From: Streptomyces virginiae
GTDB lineage: Bacteria > Actinomycetota > Actinomycetes > Streptomycetales > Streptomycetaceae
NCBI RefSeq assembly: GCF_000720455.1
Contig: NZ_JOAK01000005.1
Location: 186,001-250,000 of the forward strand
Reading direction: 5' to 3'
DNA length: 64,000 bases
Made by a program: the position numbers and the translations under genes. Each line of letters starts with the position of its first letter. The stretch's first letter is position 1. Shown piece by piece: positions 38,778 through 46,913 of this stretch. The notes under the pieces were generated by a model that had not been told where the DNA came from, did not search any database, and was given only the letters and a program-made list of their open reading frames with translations.

Positions 38778-39101
38778 TTAGTCAGAGCTGTTCACCGAAG
38801 AGCCGGCGCCAACCCGAGGAGCGACCTCGGCGGCAGTGGCCGGACGACGAACCAGCCGCTGGACGACCGCGGCGGTGACCGTGACAACGGCCAGCACTGC
38901 GCTCGTCACCTCCGGGTCGAGGACGCCGGTGACGAGACCGGCGATCAGGCCGCCGCCCCCCCGCCGCAACGCCAAGGGAAGCAGCAAAGCGTCGCTTACG
39001 CCTGGGGCAGCGAGCGGTGACCTGAGTCTCTTCAGTCTGACGGGACAAAGATCCGTCGTTAATGTGGGCCATGGGTAAGCCCCCCTCTTGGGTGCACGCA
39101 A
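38778..39101 (-). CDS. Hypothetical small membrane protein (weak)
   Basis: An open frame of 107 codons with a hydrophobic stretch, GLIAGLVTGVLDPEVTSAVL, continuing through AVVTVTAAVVQRLV; it could hold one or two membrane helices, with a polar tail. The N-terminal 30 residues are not protein-like, so the true start is probably internal and is not resolved. No family is recognised. GC-rich shadow frames make this uncertain. Confidence 0.3.
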   Translation of the reverse strand: MRAPKRGAYPWPTLTTDLCPVRLKRLRSPLAAPGVSDALLLPLALRRGGGGLIAGLVTGVLDPEVTSAVLAVVTVTAAVVQRLVRRPATAAEVAPRVGAGSSVNSSD

Positions 39102-39108
39102 CTACCCG

Positions 39109-39137
39109 GCGGCCCCCTGTTGGTAGCAGGGGGCCGC
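39109..39137. terminator. Hairpin in element
   Basis: Perfect 11-bp inverted repeat (39109-39119 and 39127-39137) with a 7-base loop. It is a likely terminator for whichever strand is transcribed here. The adjoining 39138-39728 stretch holds no gene I can support. Confidence 0.6.
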
Positions 39138-39728
39138 AGCCGTTCCCGTAGGTCGACTGCGGCTAGAGCCTGTGGAAGCACCCGGCGGGTGCCGAGTACA
39201 ACCGCTACCAGGGCGCCGCACCTCCCTTCAAGAAACGTGTGCTGCGCCATAGTTGGGCCCCTGACCTCCGAACTCTGGCGTCCTGCAGCCTTATTGGCGC
39301 CATAACGGGTATCTCAGTCATTGACCGATGCGGCCTTGATCATGGGGTACGCAAAAGATGCCCGACATGTCACCCGGCTACCATCCGCAGCGATGCGTGT
39401 ACAACACCACGTTTTGGGGCCTTTCGCAGCCGTGAGCAGCATCACACGAACTCGACGACATGGCAGGTCAGCAGCGAACCCCAGGGGTCCGATATGCCCC
39501 TTTCGATGTGTGTCGGTCGGAGCCGGTTCGCTGTGACGTGATATAGGCCGTCCACGGGCGACGGGTCACCGTGAGGCGGTGTGGGGCCGGGAGGAGTCCT
39601 CCGTGCGCGGCGTCCAGGCGTCCATATGCTCAAACGGTCACGGCTGCTAGGGGCCGACAGGGGTTGAACATCAAGCTCCTCGGAAGCCGCTGTGCCCGTA
39701 CCTGCATAGCCCTGCTGTCTTCGGGGCC

Positions 39729-39929
39729 GTGGAGAGGGTGGTTCTCGCACTCAACGCAATCAACTGGGACAGACAGCATGGCGGCCCTCACTTTTGCACT
39801 GAGGAACGGGAGCAGTTGTGCGAGTACATCTACCTCACCCTGAGCGAACACAGTGTGGACGTCGACGCTCTGGCCGCTCGGCAGGGCATCGATCCGGCGG
39901 CGATCACGGACCGCTGGCGCGACTGGTGA
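39729..39929 (+). CDS. Hypothetical 66-residue protein
   Basis: Starts GTG and encodes a short acidic helical protein, with HFCTEEREQLCEYIYLTLSEH around residues 21-41 and a C-terminal DPAAITDRWRDW. Amino acid composition is protein-like rather than the Arg/Pro/Ala-rich look of shadow frames. No named family is recognised, and there is no strong ribosome site. It resembles short helper proteins found on actinobacterial integrative elements only in general character. Confidence 0.5.
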   Translation: MERVVLALNAINWDRQHGGPHFCTEEREQLCEYIYLTLSEHSVDVDALAARQGIDPAAITDRWRDW

Positions 39930-39948
39930 GGAGCATGGCCGTGCCAGA

Positions 39949-40080
39949 CGCGTGCCAGGCAGGACGGGGAACAGCGGTCAACGGCGGCTGCGAGAGCGAA
40001 GCTCGGAGTTGTCTCTGACGCCCGTTTGCACAGGTCAGGAACCGGATAGCGTCGCCAAGATCGGTGATTCCCAAGCTCAG
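39949..40080 (+). repeat. Scar A: element-end-like sequence
   Basis: Contains CGTGCCAG...CGTGCCAG spaced repeats, a CAGCGGTCAA block, GGTCAG and then the 18-mer CGGTGATTCCCAAGCTCA (40062-40079). The same elements occur in the same order in scar B (40888-41028). Immediately after the 18-mer comes a sequence resembling a tRNA T-arm and acceptor 3' end (GCGGGTTCGGTTCCTGTC). It contains no gene. Confidence 0.55.
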
Positions 40081-40524
40081 AGCGCGGGTTCGGTTCCTGT
40101 CACCCGCTCTACGGCGAAGGCCCAGCTCACGGGCGAATCCCAGGGGTCGTTGCAACACGTGATCACCGACGTGTAGTGGCGAGCAGTTTGAACAGGCGCT
40201 GGGCTGGGCCTTTCCCAGCCGAGCGTCTTGCCTGGGCGGCTGTTGAGTTCGGCAACGACTGCGTCGAGGTGGTCCCGGGTGTGGCCGGACAGGCTGCTGC
40301 CCTAGAGACTGCCCGATTCGCGACCAGCGTACGGGCCCCCTCTCTCGCCCCATGGCAGCTCCAGCCCAAAGCCGCTCCCGCCGACCTCATCTGGCCCGTG
40401 TGCGATCGTCACGCCTCCCAGGTACGTTGAGCCGTCAGCCGAGGGAGAACGCTCGCGAGGGAGTCGCCCCGCAACCCGTGGCTGCGGGGCGCTGATCCAC
40501 TTTCGCAACGGGCTCCAGTGGGGT

Positions 40525-40740
40525 TTAGTCGACCGTCTGCCCGTCGTACGTACCGCCCCTGCAGGTCGGGAGCACGGGCGTCGACCGATCGATCGTTCCG
40601 CCGTTGTCGGTGCACTCACCCGGGGTGACGCTGGCCGGGATGACGGTGCCGGCGGCGGTGGCGGTGGCGGCGCCTGTGAGGCCGAGTCCGGCGAGGGCTG
40701 CCGTGGCGAAGACTGCGGCGAGGATTCGTCTAATGCGCAT
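40525..40740 (-). CDS. Small secreted protein
   Basis: A 71-residue product with a clear signal peptide: MRIRRILAAVFATAALAGL followed by Gly/Ala-rich sequence and likely cleavage after TATAA near residue 29. The mature part is about 42 residues with two Cys residues (CTDNGGTID and PTCRGGTYDG), able to form one disulphide. The composition is unlike shadow frames. Function unknown; it may act outside the cell. The 594 bp from 39930 to 40524 to its left hold scar A and no other supported gene. Confidence 0.7.
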   Translation of the reverse strand: MRIRRILAAVFATAALAGLGLTGAATATAAGTVIPASVTPGECTDNGGTIDRSTPVLPTCRGGTYDGQTVD

Positions 40741-40887
40741 TTGGTTCGCCTTTCACAGATTGCCTCGGTTGGGGCACTAGCCAGCTTGATCTTCACCCAT
40801 GTGGGTGGCACGTTATGTTGGGCCATTCGGGTGACAGTGTTGTCGGGTGCGGGGTCGGTGACGCGACCCGTCAGAGCGGATGGAAGC

Positions 40888-41028
40888 CCGTGCCACATCC
40901 GTGCCAGAAAGAGCGGATCCCAGCGGTCAAGAGCAGTCAAGCGTGACGCCTCGCGATTAATCACCAGAGGCCGTTAGCGCTGGTCAGCGTAAACCCCCTC
41001 CGCGACGGCCCGGTGATTCCCAAGCTCA
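40888..41028 (+). repeat. Scar B: second element-end-like sequence
   Basis: Contains CGTGCCA...CGTGCCAG, CAGCGGTCAA, GGTCAG and the exact 18-mer CGGTGATTCCCAAGCTCA (41011-41028), in the same order as scar A, about 949 bp away. Sequence between the shared blocks has diverged. No gene is visible in 40741-41152. Confidence 0.55.
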
Positions 41029-41152
41029 TGGCGTCCCGTCTTGCGGGCGGGCGTGCGCCCCTGAGCTTCGGTCGACCCCCAGTGCGCCCTCTTCATGTTC
41101 CACTGCCTGCACCATCGTCGTGGTGCTGGCGAGGGCCGATGGAGGGGGCGAG

Positions 41153-41329
41153 ATGACGCAGCCGCTGTGCGGGGCGGCGACGCAGGATGGTCGCCGCTGC
41201 CGGAACAAGGCGATCACCGGGAGCGGGCAATGCTCGAAGCACCAGGGGGCCTGGACCGCTTATGGTGTGGCGCAGCGAAAGAAGAAGGAAGCTGAAGCGA
41301 AGATGCGGAAGTTGCGGAAGAAGAAGTGA
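41153..41329 (+). CDS. Small zinc-finger-like basic protein
   Basis: A 58-residue protein starting MTQPLCGAATQDG. It has a C-x7-C-x9-C-x2-H arrangement (CGAATQDGRRC, then GQCSKHQG) that would bind one zinc, followed by a very Lys-rich tail (KKKEAEAKMRKLRKKK). Similar short CGA-type fingers are common on phages and integrative elements. I chose ATG 41153 because GGAGGGGGCG lies directly upstream. It is probably a nucleic-acid-binding accessory protein. Confidence 0.7.
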   Translation: MTQPLCGAATQDGRRCRNKAITGSGQCSKHQGAWTAYGVAQRKKKEAEAKMRKLRKKK

Positions 41330-41421
41330 GCTCGCGCGGCCTATTCGTGGACCGCTGGGACTCTGTATGACCGCGATAGGCATCTGACCTGCTGAAATGC
41401 GTGAGGCGCACGGGGCCTCCG

Positions 41422-41467
41422 GGCCTCCGGAGCCGTGTGTGCAGGTTCGAATCCTGCCGGGGGCACT
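41422..41467 (+). repeat. attR-type core (tRNA-Arg 3' remnant)
   Basis: Copy of 38398-38443 with one mismatch. It contains the anticodon stem 3' part, T arm and acceptor end of tRNA-Arg but no 5' half, so it is a remnant of the original gene's 3' end and not a functional tRNA. Confidence 0.9.
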
Positions 41468-41481
41468 TCGCAGGAAGTGCC

Positions 41482-41525
41482 CGAAGACCCCGCCATCAGC
41501 GGCAACGCTGAAGCCGGGGTCTTCG
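41482..41525 (+). terminator. Probable ancestral tRNA-Arg terminator
   Basis: Perfect 11-bp arms (41482-41492 and 41515-41525) enclose 22 bases. It lies just after the attR core, where the native tRNA terminator would have been before insertion. Confidence 0.65.
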
Positions 41526-41705
41526 CGTATGTGCAGCCAACTGCCGCCCTGTGCACCCGTATGTCAGACCCTGTGGACTGTTCGTGGACAGGATCCCGAG
41601 GCATTTCCGCAGGTGACGATGCTCCTCATGGGCGAGCAACACTGGTCTTCATTCTCGCGTCCTGGTCTTGGAAGATGTACCGGACGACTTGGGGGATCCG
41701 TGGAT

Positions 41706-42335
41706 GTGAACACGCTGGCCGTCGCTCTCATCAGCACCGGAGGAGTGCTGGGCGGCACTCTGGGCGGGGCAATGCTCAGCCAGCGCGCCAGCCGAGCCCA
41801 AGCTGCGGAACTGAACCAGCGTGCCGACCGTGAACGAGAAGAAGGGCGCGCTGAGCAAGCGCTGCTGGCCAAGCGCGACCTGTACGCCCATCTGAACACT
41901 GCAGCGCGCGCCTACCGGGTTGCCGCCAGGGATGCTGTCGAAGCTGCAGCACGTGGTGAGAGCACCGACCCTCTGCTCCTGGACGCTGCCAAGGAAGCGT
42001 GGGCCGAACAGTACTCCCAAGCTCAGATGGCACTGGCAAATGATGTCTTGCAGATAGCCTCAGCTCTCAACAGATCGCTCGGAGTCGGGTACTCGGCCGT
42101 CAAACAGCTGCCGAGGAGTCCCAGGCCCGACGAGGCATACCAGCGGGCCAAGACATGGTTCAGCGGCCCGCTGTCCGATGGCGTATATCTCCTGCGCGTC
42201 ATGCTGCGACATGACCTTGGCATCGAGGTCGATCCTCACTTCGAGCAGACCCGGGTGCAGATGCTCGCTGCGCTCAACAGCGCCCGTGACAGCCTTGCGC
42301 ACGCACTCGCCACGGAGCGGTCCCAGGCCACCTGA
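41706..42335 (+). CDS. Hypothetical membrane-anchored protein
   Basis: About 209 residues: an N-terminal Gly-rich hydrophobic helix (TLAVALISTGGVLGGTLGG), then a long charged helical region (RAEQALLAKRDLYAHLNTAA) that is probably coiled coil, and a soluble C-terminus. Starts GTG 41706 with GGGGGA about 9 bases upstream; GTG 41700 is too close. It resembles many helical, single-TM hypothetical proteins in streptomycete accessory regions. No function assigned. Confidence 0.65.
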   Translation: MNTLAVALISTGGVLGGTLGGAMLSQRASRAQAAELNQRADREREEGRAEQALLAKRDLYAHLNTAARAYRVAARDAVEAAARGESTDPLLLDAAKEAWAEQYSQAQMALANDVLQIASALNRSLGVGYSAVKQLPRSPRPDEAYQRAKTWFSGPLSDGVYLLRVMLRHDLGIEVDPHFEQTRVQMLAALNSARDSLAHALATERSQAT

Positions 42336-42339
42336 TGAG

Positions 42340-42738
42340 CTAGCCGGCAGAACAAAGCGGACCTGCCAATACCGGAATGCGTCGAGGCCCCCGGACCGGC
42401 ACCCGGCGCACATCCTCGGTGGGTCGGTTCTTCAGACCGCGATCGTCATGGCTCTCCCCCGAATCGGTCCACTGCTTGCCCACGCTCGGCCGAGTCCGGT
42501 GGAGCAGAGCCGTGCCCCACCCGGAGTCCGGCAACGTCAGATCCGACTCTGCCAGCCCCACGGCTTCGGCCGGCCGAAAGCCCCCGAAGTACGTCCCGGC
42601 ATAGAGGCCCACCAGCCGCCTGCCGCGTGCCCGGCGGTAGCCACCGACATACGAGACCGCGTGGAGCAGCGCTCGGGCCTGCTCCGGGTTGGCCACGACC
42701 CGGGGGTCCACCTCGTTGGAGACCGTGGGCTTCTGCCG
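42340..42738 (-). pseudogene. Truncated tyrosine recombinase (integrase) fragment
   Basis: About 130 codons match the middle of actinobacterial integrases: KPTVSNEVDPRVVANPEQAR, then GLYAGTYFGGFRPAEAVGL with the first catalytic Arg, and KQWTDSGESHDDRGLKNR. The later HxxR and Tyr parts and the N-terminus are missing. The frame stays open into unrelated sequence at its 5' side, where it meets the GntR remnant. It is non-functional. Confidence 0.8.
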
Positions 42739-42750
42739 GCGGACGGCCGC

Positions 42751-43077
42751 CAACGGGTGTCGACGAGTTGGGAGCCGTACGAGCTCACCGCGGGCACGCT
42801 CGTCGTCCTGCCGGAAGGCGAGCCGCATGCCGGCGTTGGCGTCGTGAACCGGATGGCGGCGATTGGGATCACCGTGAGCCACGCCGTGGAGCAGCCGGAG
42901 CCGCGGCAGGCGAGCGCGGAGAGGCGTCACTCCTCGGGATCCAGAAGGGTGCTCTGGTCACCCACATACGGCGGACGTACTACCGCCACGAGGGGCGCCC
43001 GCCCCGTAGAGACGGCGGACATCGTCCTTCCCGTTGCGCTGTGCGAGGTCGTCTACGAGATCCCCATCAGGGGGTAG
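42751..43077 (+). pseudogene. Broken GntR-family regulator (UTRA domain) remnant
   Basis: The C-terminal UTRA half can be read as STSWEPYELTAGTLVVLPEG, then NRMAAIGITVSHAVEQ, a switch of frame near 42920 to LLGIQKGALVTHIRRTYY, and a second switch near 43000 back to PVETADIVLPVALCEVVYEI. The DNA-binding N-terminus is missing. KorSA-type GntR regulators accompany integrases on actinobacterial integrative elements, which fits the adjacent integrase fragment. Confidence 0.75.
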
Positions 43078-43546
43078 TTCGGTCCTGCAGGTGCGGCCAA
43101 CCGTCCCGGTTGGAGCAGCTCTCAAAGCAGTACCGCGTCGTACGGTCCCACTCATCACCAGTGGCCAGCTCGTACGCCCGGTCCGGCACGTACAGCAGCC
43201 ATTCGCCGTCGCACTCGGTGGAGGTGTACGGAGCGAACTTGTCGGCATCGGAGAAGACGCTCTCCCATACGGACTGCCCTGCGGCCACCACAGCGCAGCG
43301 TGCGTACAGGAAGCCGTCGGACGACTGCGGGAACGGCCTGCCGTCGCGAACCGTCAGGTCGATCACGGGGAGGACACCGAACTTCTCCTGGTCCAGGCGG
43401 TAGAGGGCCTCGGCATGGCGCTCCGCGAATCCGATGATGTCGGGGACGGGGCGGCGGCTCAGCTCCTCCGCCAGATGTTGACAGCTCTCTTGGGTGGCCT
43501 CGCCGTTCAGGGTGGCTATCAGCGCCCAGAAGTCGGCCCATGTCAT
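43067..43546 (-). CDS. DUF4240 domain-containing protein
   Basis: A 159-residue soluble protein beginning MTWADFWALIATL, the usual start of DUF4240 proteins, with a conserved Tyr/Asp-rich C-terminal half (DGEWLLYVPDRAYEL). DUF4240 occurs in immunity-like or accessory proteins of streptomycetes; no biochemical role is known. GGTGAG lies upstream of the ATG. It overlaps the GntR remnant's end by 11 bp in the opposite orientation. Confidence 0.75.
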   Translation of the reverse strand: MTWADFWALIATLNGEATQESCQHLAEELSRRPVPDIIGFAERHAEALYRLDQEKFGVLPVIDLTVRDGRPFPQSSDGFLYARCAVVAAGQSVWESVFSDADKFAPYTSTECDGEWLLYVPDRAYELATGDEWDRTTRYCFESCSNRDGWPHLQDRTTP

Positions 43547-43626
43547 TCTCACCGGCGCAGGATGACAGGGCGGTCTGACATCTGACCCGTGGCCCGGGGC
43601 GAGCAGCTGCCGCCGGGGTGGGGTGG

Positions 43627-44292
43627 TCAGAGGCCGCGCTGGGTCTTCCAGATCGCGTGGTCCAGTTCCCAGGGGGTGCAGCCCAGTTGGGCTGCCGCCT
43701 CTGTGATGAGGCGGGTCGCTTCCGGTGTGGTCACCCGGCGGTGCAGCACGTCTTCGAGCCAGCGGAGGATCATGCGGTCCGGCTTGATGCGGTCGTCGGC
43801 GCCGACCAGCATCCACAGGTAGGAGAGACGGGCGCCCGAGCCGTGGCCGGGGATGCCGGCGAGGGCGTGTTCGACGGGTTTCAGGCGGTCCGTGTCGGCG
43901 AGGAGCGCATCGGCGTCGGCGAGGGTGTTCACGCCGTGGGACGCCAGGGTCTCGGCGTACTGGAGGGCCGCCTCCGTCTTTCGTGGAGCTGCGTGGTGTG
44001 CCCGCGTGCGCTGGCGGTTGCGCAGGACCTGCTCCGAGAAGGCCTCCACACCCGCGGCCCGGACATGGGTCACGAACTGGCTGAGCGGCTGCTCCTCGGG
44101 GGCCGGGAGGTACGAGGTGATGCCGGCCCAGGTCGCATAGCGGTGGCAGGTCGGGGCCGTGTGCCGGTCGTAGTCGGCGTTGATCGAGAAGACCGCGTCC
44201 AGGACGCAGAGGGAGGTGTGGGCCCACCGTCGGGTTCGGGGTTCGCGCGCCAGATGAACGGCGCGGTCGGCCACTTGCGATACCTCGTCCAC
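43627..44292 (-). CDS. Hypothetical helical protein, possible HhH-GPD-like fold
   Basis: About 221 residues. A helical body ends in IPGHGSGARLSYLWMLVGAD and DRIKPDRMILRWLEDV, which resembles the hairpin and catalytic-Asp region of DNA glycosylase-like proteins, although no complete motif is seen. I chose GTG 44292 (VDEVSQVADRAV), preceded by GGGGGACAGGGGA; a longer start at 44340 is possible. It is divergent from the XdhC-family gene. Function is inference only. Confidence 0.65.
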   Translation of the reverse strand: MDEVSQVADRAVHLAREPRTRRWAHTSLCVLDAVFSINADYDRHTAPTCHRYATWAGITSYLPAPEEQPLSQFVTHVRAAGVEAFSEQVLRNRQRTRAHHAAPRKTEAALQYAETLASHGVNTLADADALLADTDRLKPVEHALAGIPGHGSGARLSYLWMLVGADDRIKPDRMILRWLEDVLHRRVTTPEATRLITEAAAQLGCTPWELDHAIWKTQRGL

Positions 44293-44509
44293 TGTTCCCC
44301 TGTCCCCCGCATGCCCCGAAGTCGTGGGCCAGTGTGGCACGCAGGGGCCCTCCCGGTTCCGGTCATCCGTACGAGGTCTGCTCCGGGCAATCTGTGGGTT
44401 TGTCGGGTGGGGAGGGGGCCGGTGGCTGCCTATGGTGGGTGTTGAGCCGCAGCGTGCCGCTGACCTGGCGCTTTGCGGGAAAGAGCTCGGAGTGGATGGG
44501 GCGGCACGG

Positions 44510-45494
44510 ATGCGTGAGCTGGTGGAGACGGCGAAGCAGTGGGTGGCCGAGGGGGCGGGCGGGGTATCTGGCCCGGCCCGTCACCGAGCAGGGTTTCGGG
44601 CCGCGGGATCCCGCGGGAGCCGTGCTCGTCGACGCGCGGGGGGAGTGCGTCGGCAGCCTGTACCGCGGGGTCTTCGACGCCGAGCTCGTCGCCGAAGCCG
44701 TGGCCATGGGGCCCGGGGTCACCGCGCGGGTGTGCGAGGTGTCCGTGGCCGCGGACGAGGCCGTGGCGGCGAAGCTGACCTGCGGCGGGCAGGCCGAGGT
44801 GCTGCTCCAGCCGCTCGCGGCGATTCCCGCCGAGTGGTGGGAGCTGCTCGGCGAGGGCGCCGGGGTGGCGTTGGTGACCCGGCTGAACGAGGCCGCCGAC
44901 CAGGCGTCCAGCGAGGTCGTACGGGCCGGTGCGGTGCCGGGCGACGATGCCGGGCGGCGGGCCGGTGAGCTGCTGGCCACCCGGCGGGCCGGGAAGGACG
45001 CCCTCTACGGGGAAACCGGCCTGGTGCTGGTCGAGGCGCACCCGTCGGCCCCGTACGTGGTCATCGGCGGCGGCGGTGAGCTCGCCGTCGTCATCGAGCG
45101 GCAGGCGCTGCTGCTGGGCTGGGAGGCCGTACGGGTCGAGGCGGCCGAGCCGGCGGTCGAGGCGATCGAAGCGCGCCGGGACTCCGCGTGCGTGGTCGTG
45201 CTGAGCCACGACGAGCAGTTCGACGTGCCGACGCTGCGGGCGGCGCTGGCCGCCGGTGTTCCGTACATCGGGGCGCTCGGGTCGCGGCGTACGACGGCGC
45301 GGCGCCGGGAGGGGCTGCTCGCGGCCGGGGTCACCGAGGCGGAGCTGGCCCGGGTCCACGGGCCGATCGGGCTCGACCTCGGGGCCCGCACCCCGGCGGA
45401 GACCGCGCTGGCGATCTGCGCCGAGATCCTCGGGGTGCTGGGATCCCGCAAGGCGGGTGCGCTGCGGGACACCGAGGGGCCCATCAACACCTGA
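44510..45494 (+). pseudogene. XdhC/CoxI-family protein, apparently frameshifted
   Basis: XdhC-type proteins help insert or sulphurate molybdenum cofactor for xanthine/CO dehydrogenases. The body is clear: RPVTEQGFGPRDPAGAVLV, then LTCGGQAEVLLQPL, and a C-terminal Rossmann domain with YVVIGGGGELAVV and VPYIGALGSRRTTA. The N-terminal helix MRELVETAKQWVAEG, however, is in another frame; an extra G in the five-G run at 44551-44555 would restore continuity if removed. It may be an authentic frameshift, a sequence error, or a real start at ATG 44496 with an unusual N-terminus. Confidence 0.65.
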
Positions 45495-45572
45495 GCCGGG
45501 GCGGGTCCGCGCACGTCCTTGCCGCGCCACCGAAATGCGCATAACAGGATGACATGGGGGAAAATGCTCCGT

Positions 45573-45968
45573 ATGGACATGATCCTGAGCGTGGACTCGA
45601 TCCTCACGGATGTCGCGTGGTTCCCGGTCATCGGACTGGCCGTCGTCGCCATGCTGCTCGGCGGCTTCAAGCTGGGCCAGCTGGTCCGGGCGAAGGAACC
45701 GCCACCCCCCGCCGCCGAGGAGCAGCCCCACCTGCCGAACGGCGGAGCGGTCTACGAGGTCCGCGAGGAGCGGGACCAGGTGGAGATCCCCGAGGGCGGC
45801 CTGCGACCGCACGAGATGCAGGGCTACGGGAACTTCGGCTCGACGACCTCCAGCCACCCGGACGAGGTCCGCAAGGAACGCGAGTCCGGCTACAAGCTGC
45901 CCGAGGGGCCGGGTCCTCACCCGCAGCCCGGGGCTCCCCCGGACGCCGGGCGCGGCGCGCACGCCTGA
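45573..45968 (+). CDS. DUF6479-like small membrane protein
   Basis: About 131 residues: a short N-terminus, one membrane helix (FPVIGLAVVAMLLGGFKLGQLV, roughly residues 14-35), then a soluble Pro/Glu-rich tail containing VYEVREERDQVEIP and HEMQGYGNFGSTTSS. This layout is that of the streptomycete DUF6479 family. The start is uncertain (45564, 45573 or 45579). Function unknown. Confidence 0.7.
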   Translation: MDMILSVDSILTDVAWFPVIGLAVVAMLLGGFKLGQLVRAKEPPPPAAEEQPHLPNGGAVYEVREERDQVEIPEGGLRPHEMQGYGNFGSTTSSHPDEVRKERESGYKLPEGPGPHPQPGAPPDAGRGAHA

Positions 45969-46016
45969 TCCGACGACACGACAGAACGACGGCCTGACCC
46001 GCGCCTCCCGCGCGGG

Positions 46017-46913
46017 TCAGAGGTCTGTCCGCAGCCGCAGCACCTCCGGCGGCGGGTGCCGGGCCGAGGTGTGGCGGACCTCAGCCGTGAGCGGCGGGTC
46101 CAGGGCGCGGTAGGGGACCTCCCCGAGCCCGATGGCCGTGACGGTGGCGGTGGCGGTCGCCGGCGGCTCGCCGCCACCGCGCGCGGCGGCCGCCTCGGCC
46201 ACCTCCCGGCGCAGCGCCGCCGTCAGCGGGCTCGACACCAGCGGGGTCTCGTCCCCGACGGGCAGGACGAGGACCAGGGCGAGCGGCCGGCGCGGGGTTC
46301 CGGTGTAGCCGACCACCGCCGCGTCCCGGACGTCGGTGTGCCGCAGTTTCTGCCAGCCGCGCCGCCCGGCCGGGTAGGTCTGGTCCAGCCGTTTGACGAC
46401 GAGGCCCTCGATGCCGCTGGCGGGGAGCGTCTCGTACCAGGTGGCGGCCAGTTCCGGGTCGGTCGTCATCGGGACGGGCTGGAGGGGTGGCCCGAGCGGC
46501 AGGAGCAGGTCGACGAGGAGGGCCCGGCGCCGTTCGTACGGGCGGCCGCGCACGTCCAGCCCGGCCAGTTCCAGCACGTCGAAGGCTGCGTACGAGGCCG
46601 GCAGGCTCTGCGCGAGGACGGCGGCCCGGGCGGGGGTGGCCGCCGCGCGCCGCTGCACCAGGGCGAAGTCGGTCCGGCCCCCGTGCCAGACCACCACCTC
46701 GCCGTCGAGGACCGTCCCGGCGGGCAACCGCAGTGCCGCCGCCGCGAGATCGGGGAACGCGCTGGTCACGATGCGGCCGGAGCGGGCCTGGAGCGTCACG
46801 TCGGCCGCCGAGCGCACGACGACGAGCCGGTGCCCGTCGAACTTCGGCTCGTACGCCAGTCCTGCCGCGCGCGGCAGGGTGCGTACGGCGGCGGCCAGCG
46901 CGACGCGGATCAC
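46017..46913 (-). CDS. ATP-dependent DNA ligase (LigD ligase module / LigC-like)
   Basis: A 298-residue nucleotidyltransferase. The adenylated Lys is in YEPKFDGHRLVVVRS (motif I) near residue 24, with GEVVVWHGGRTDFA and the EGLVVKRLDQTYPAGRRGWQK motifs later. The GTG start overlaps the stop of the polymerase gene (GTGA), so the split LigD activities are co-translated. It acts in non-homologous end joining with Ku. Confidence 0.93.
   Translation of the reverse strand: MIRVALAAAVRTLPRAAGLAYEPKFDGHRLVVVRSAADVTLQARSGRIVTSAFPDLAAAALRLPAGTVLDGEVVVWHGGRTDFALVQRRAAATPARAAVLAQSLPASYAAFDVLELAGLDVRGRPYERRRALLVDLLLPLGPPLQPVPMTTDPELAATWYETLPASGIEGLVVKRLDQTYPAGRRGWQKLRHTDVRDAAVVGYTGTPRRPLALVLVLPVGDETPLVSSPLTAALRREVAEAAAARGGGEPPATATATVTAIGLGEVPYRALDPPLTAEVRHTSARHPPPEVLRLRTDL

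Larger units (their letters stand above)
38398..41467. mobile_element. Integrated element remnant at tRNA-Arg, bounded by 46-bp att repeats
   Basis: The 3,024-bp offset between the att cores defines the element. It holds several small genes, a tRNA-gene-like scar and hairpins, but I see no integrase, replication or transfer gene inside. The broken integrase at 42340-42738 lies outside, to the right of attR. It is therefore best read as a decayed or satellite-like island that could not excise alone. Confidence 0.7.

Noticed and set aside
41422..41467. A second tRNA-Arg gene
   Set aside because: Only the 3' half is present, with no acceptor or D arm 5' part. It is an att remnant.
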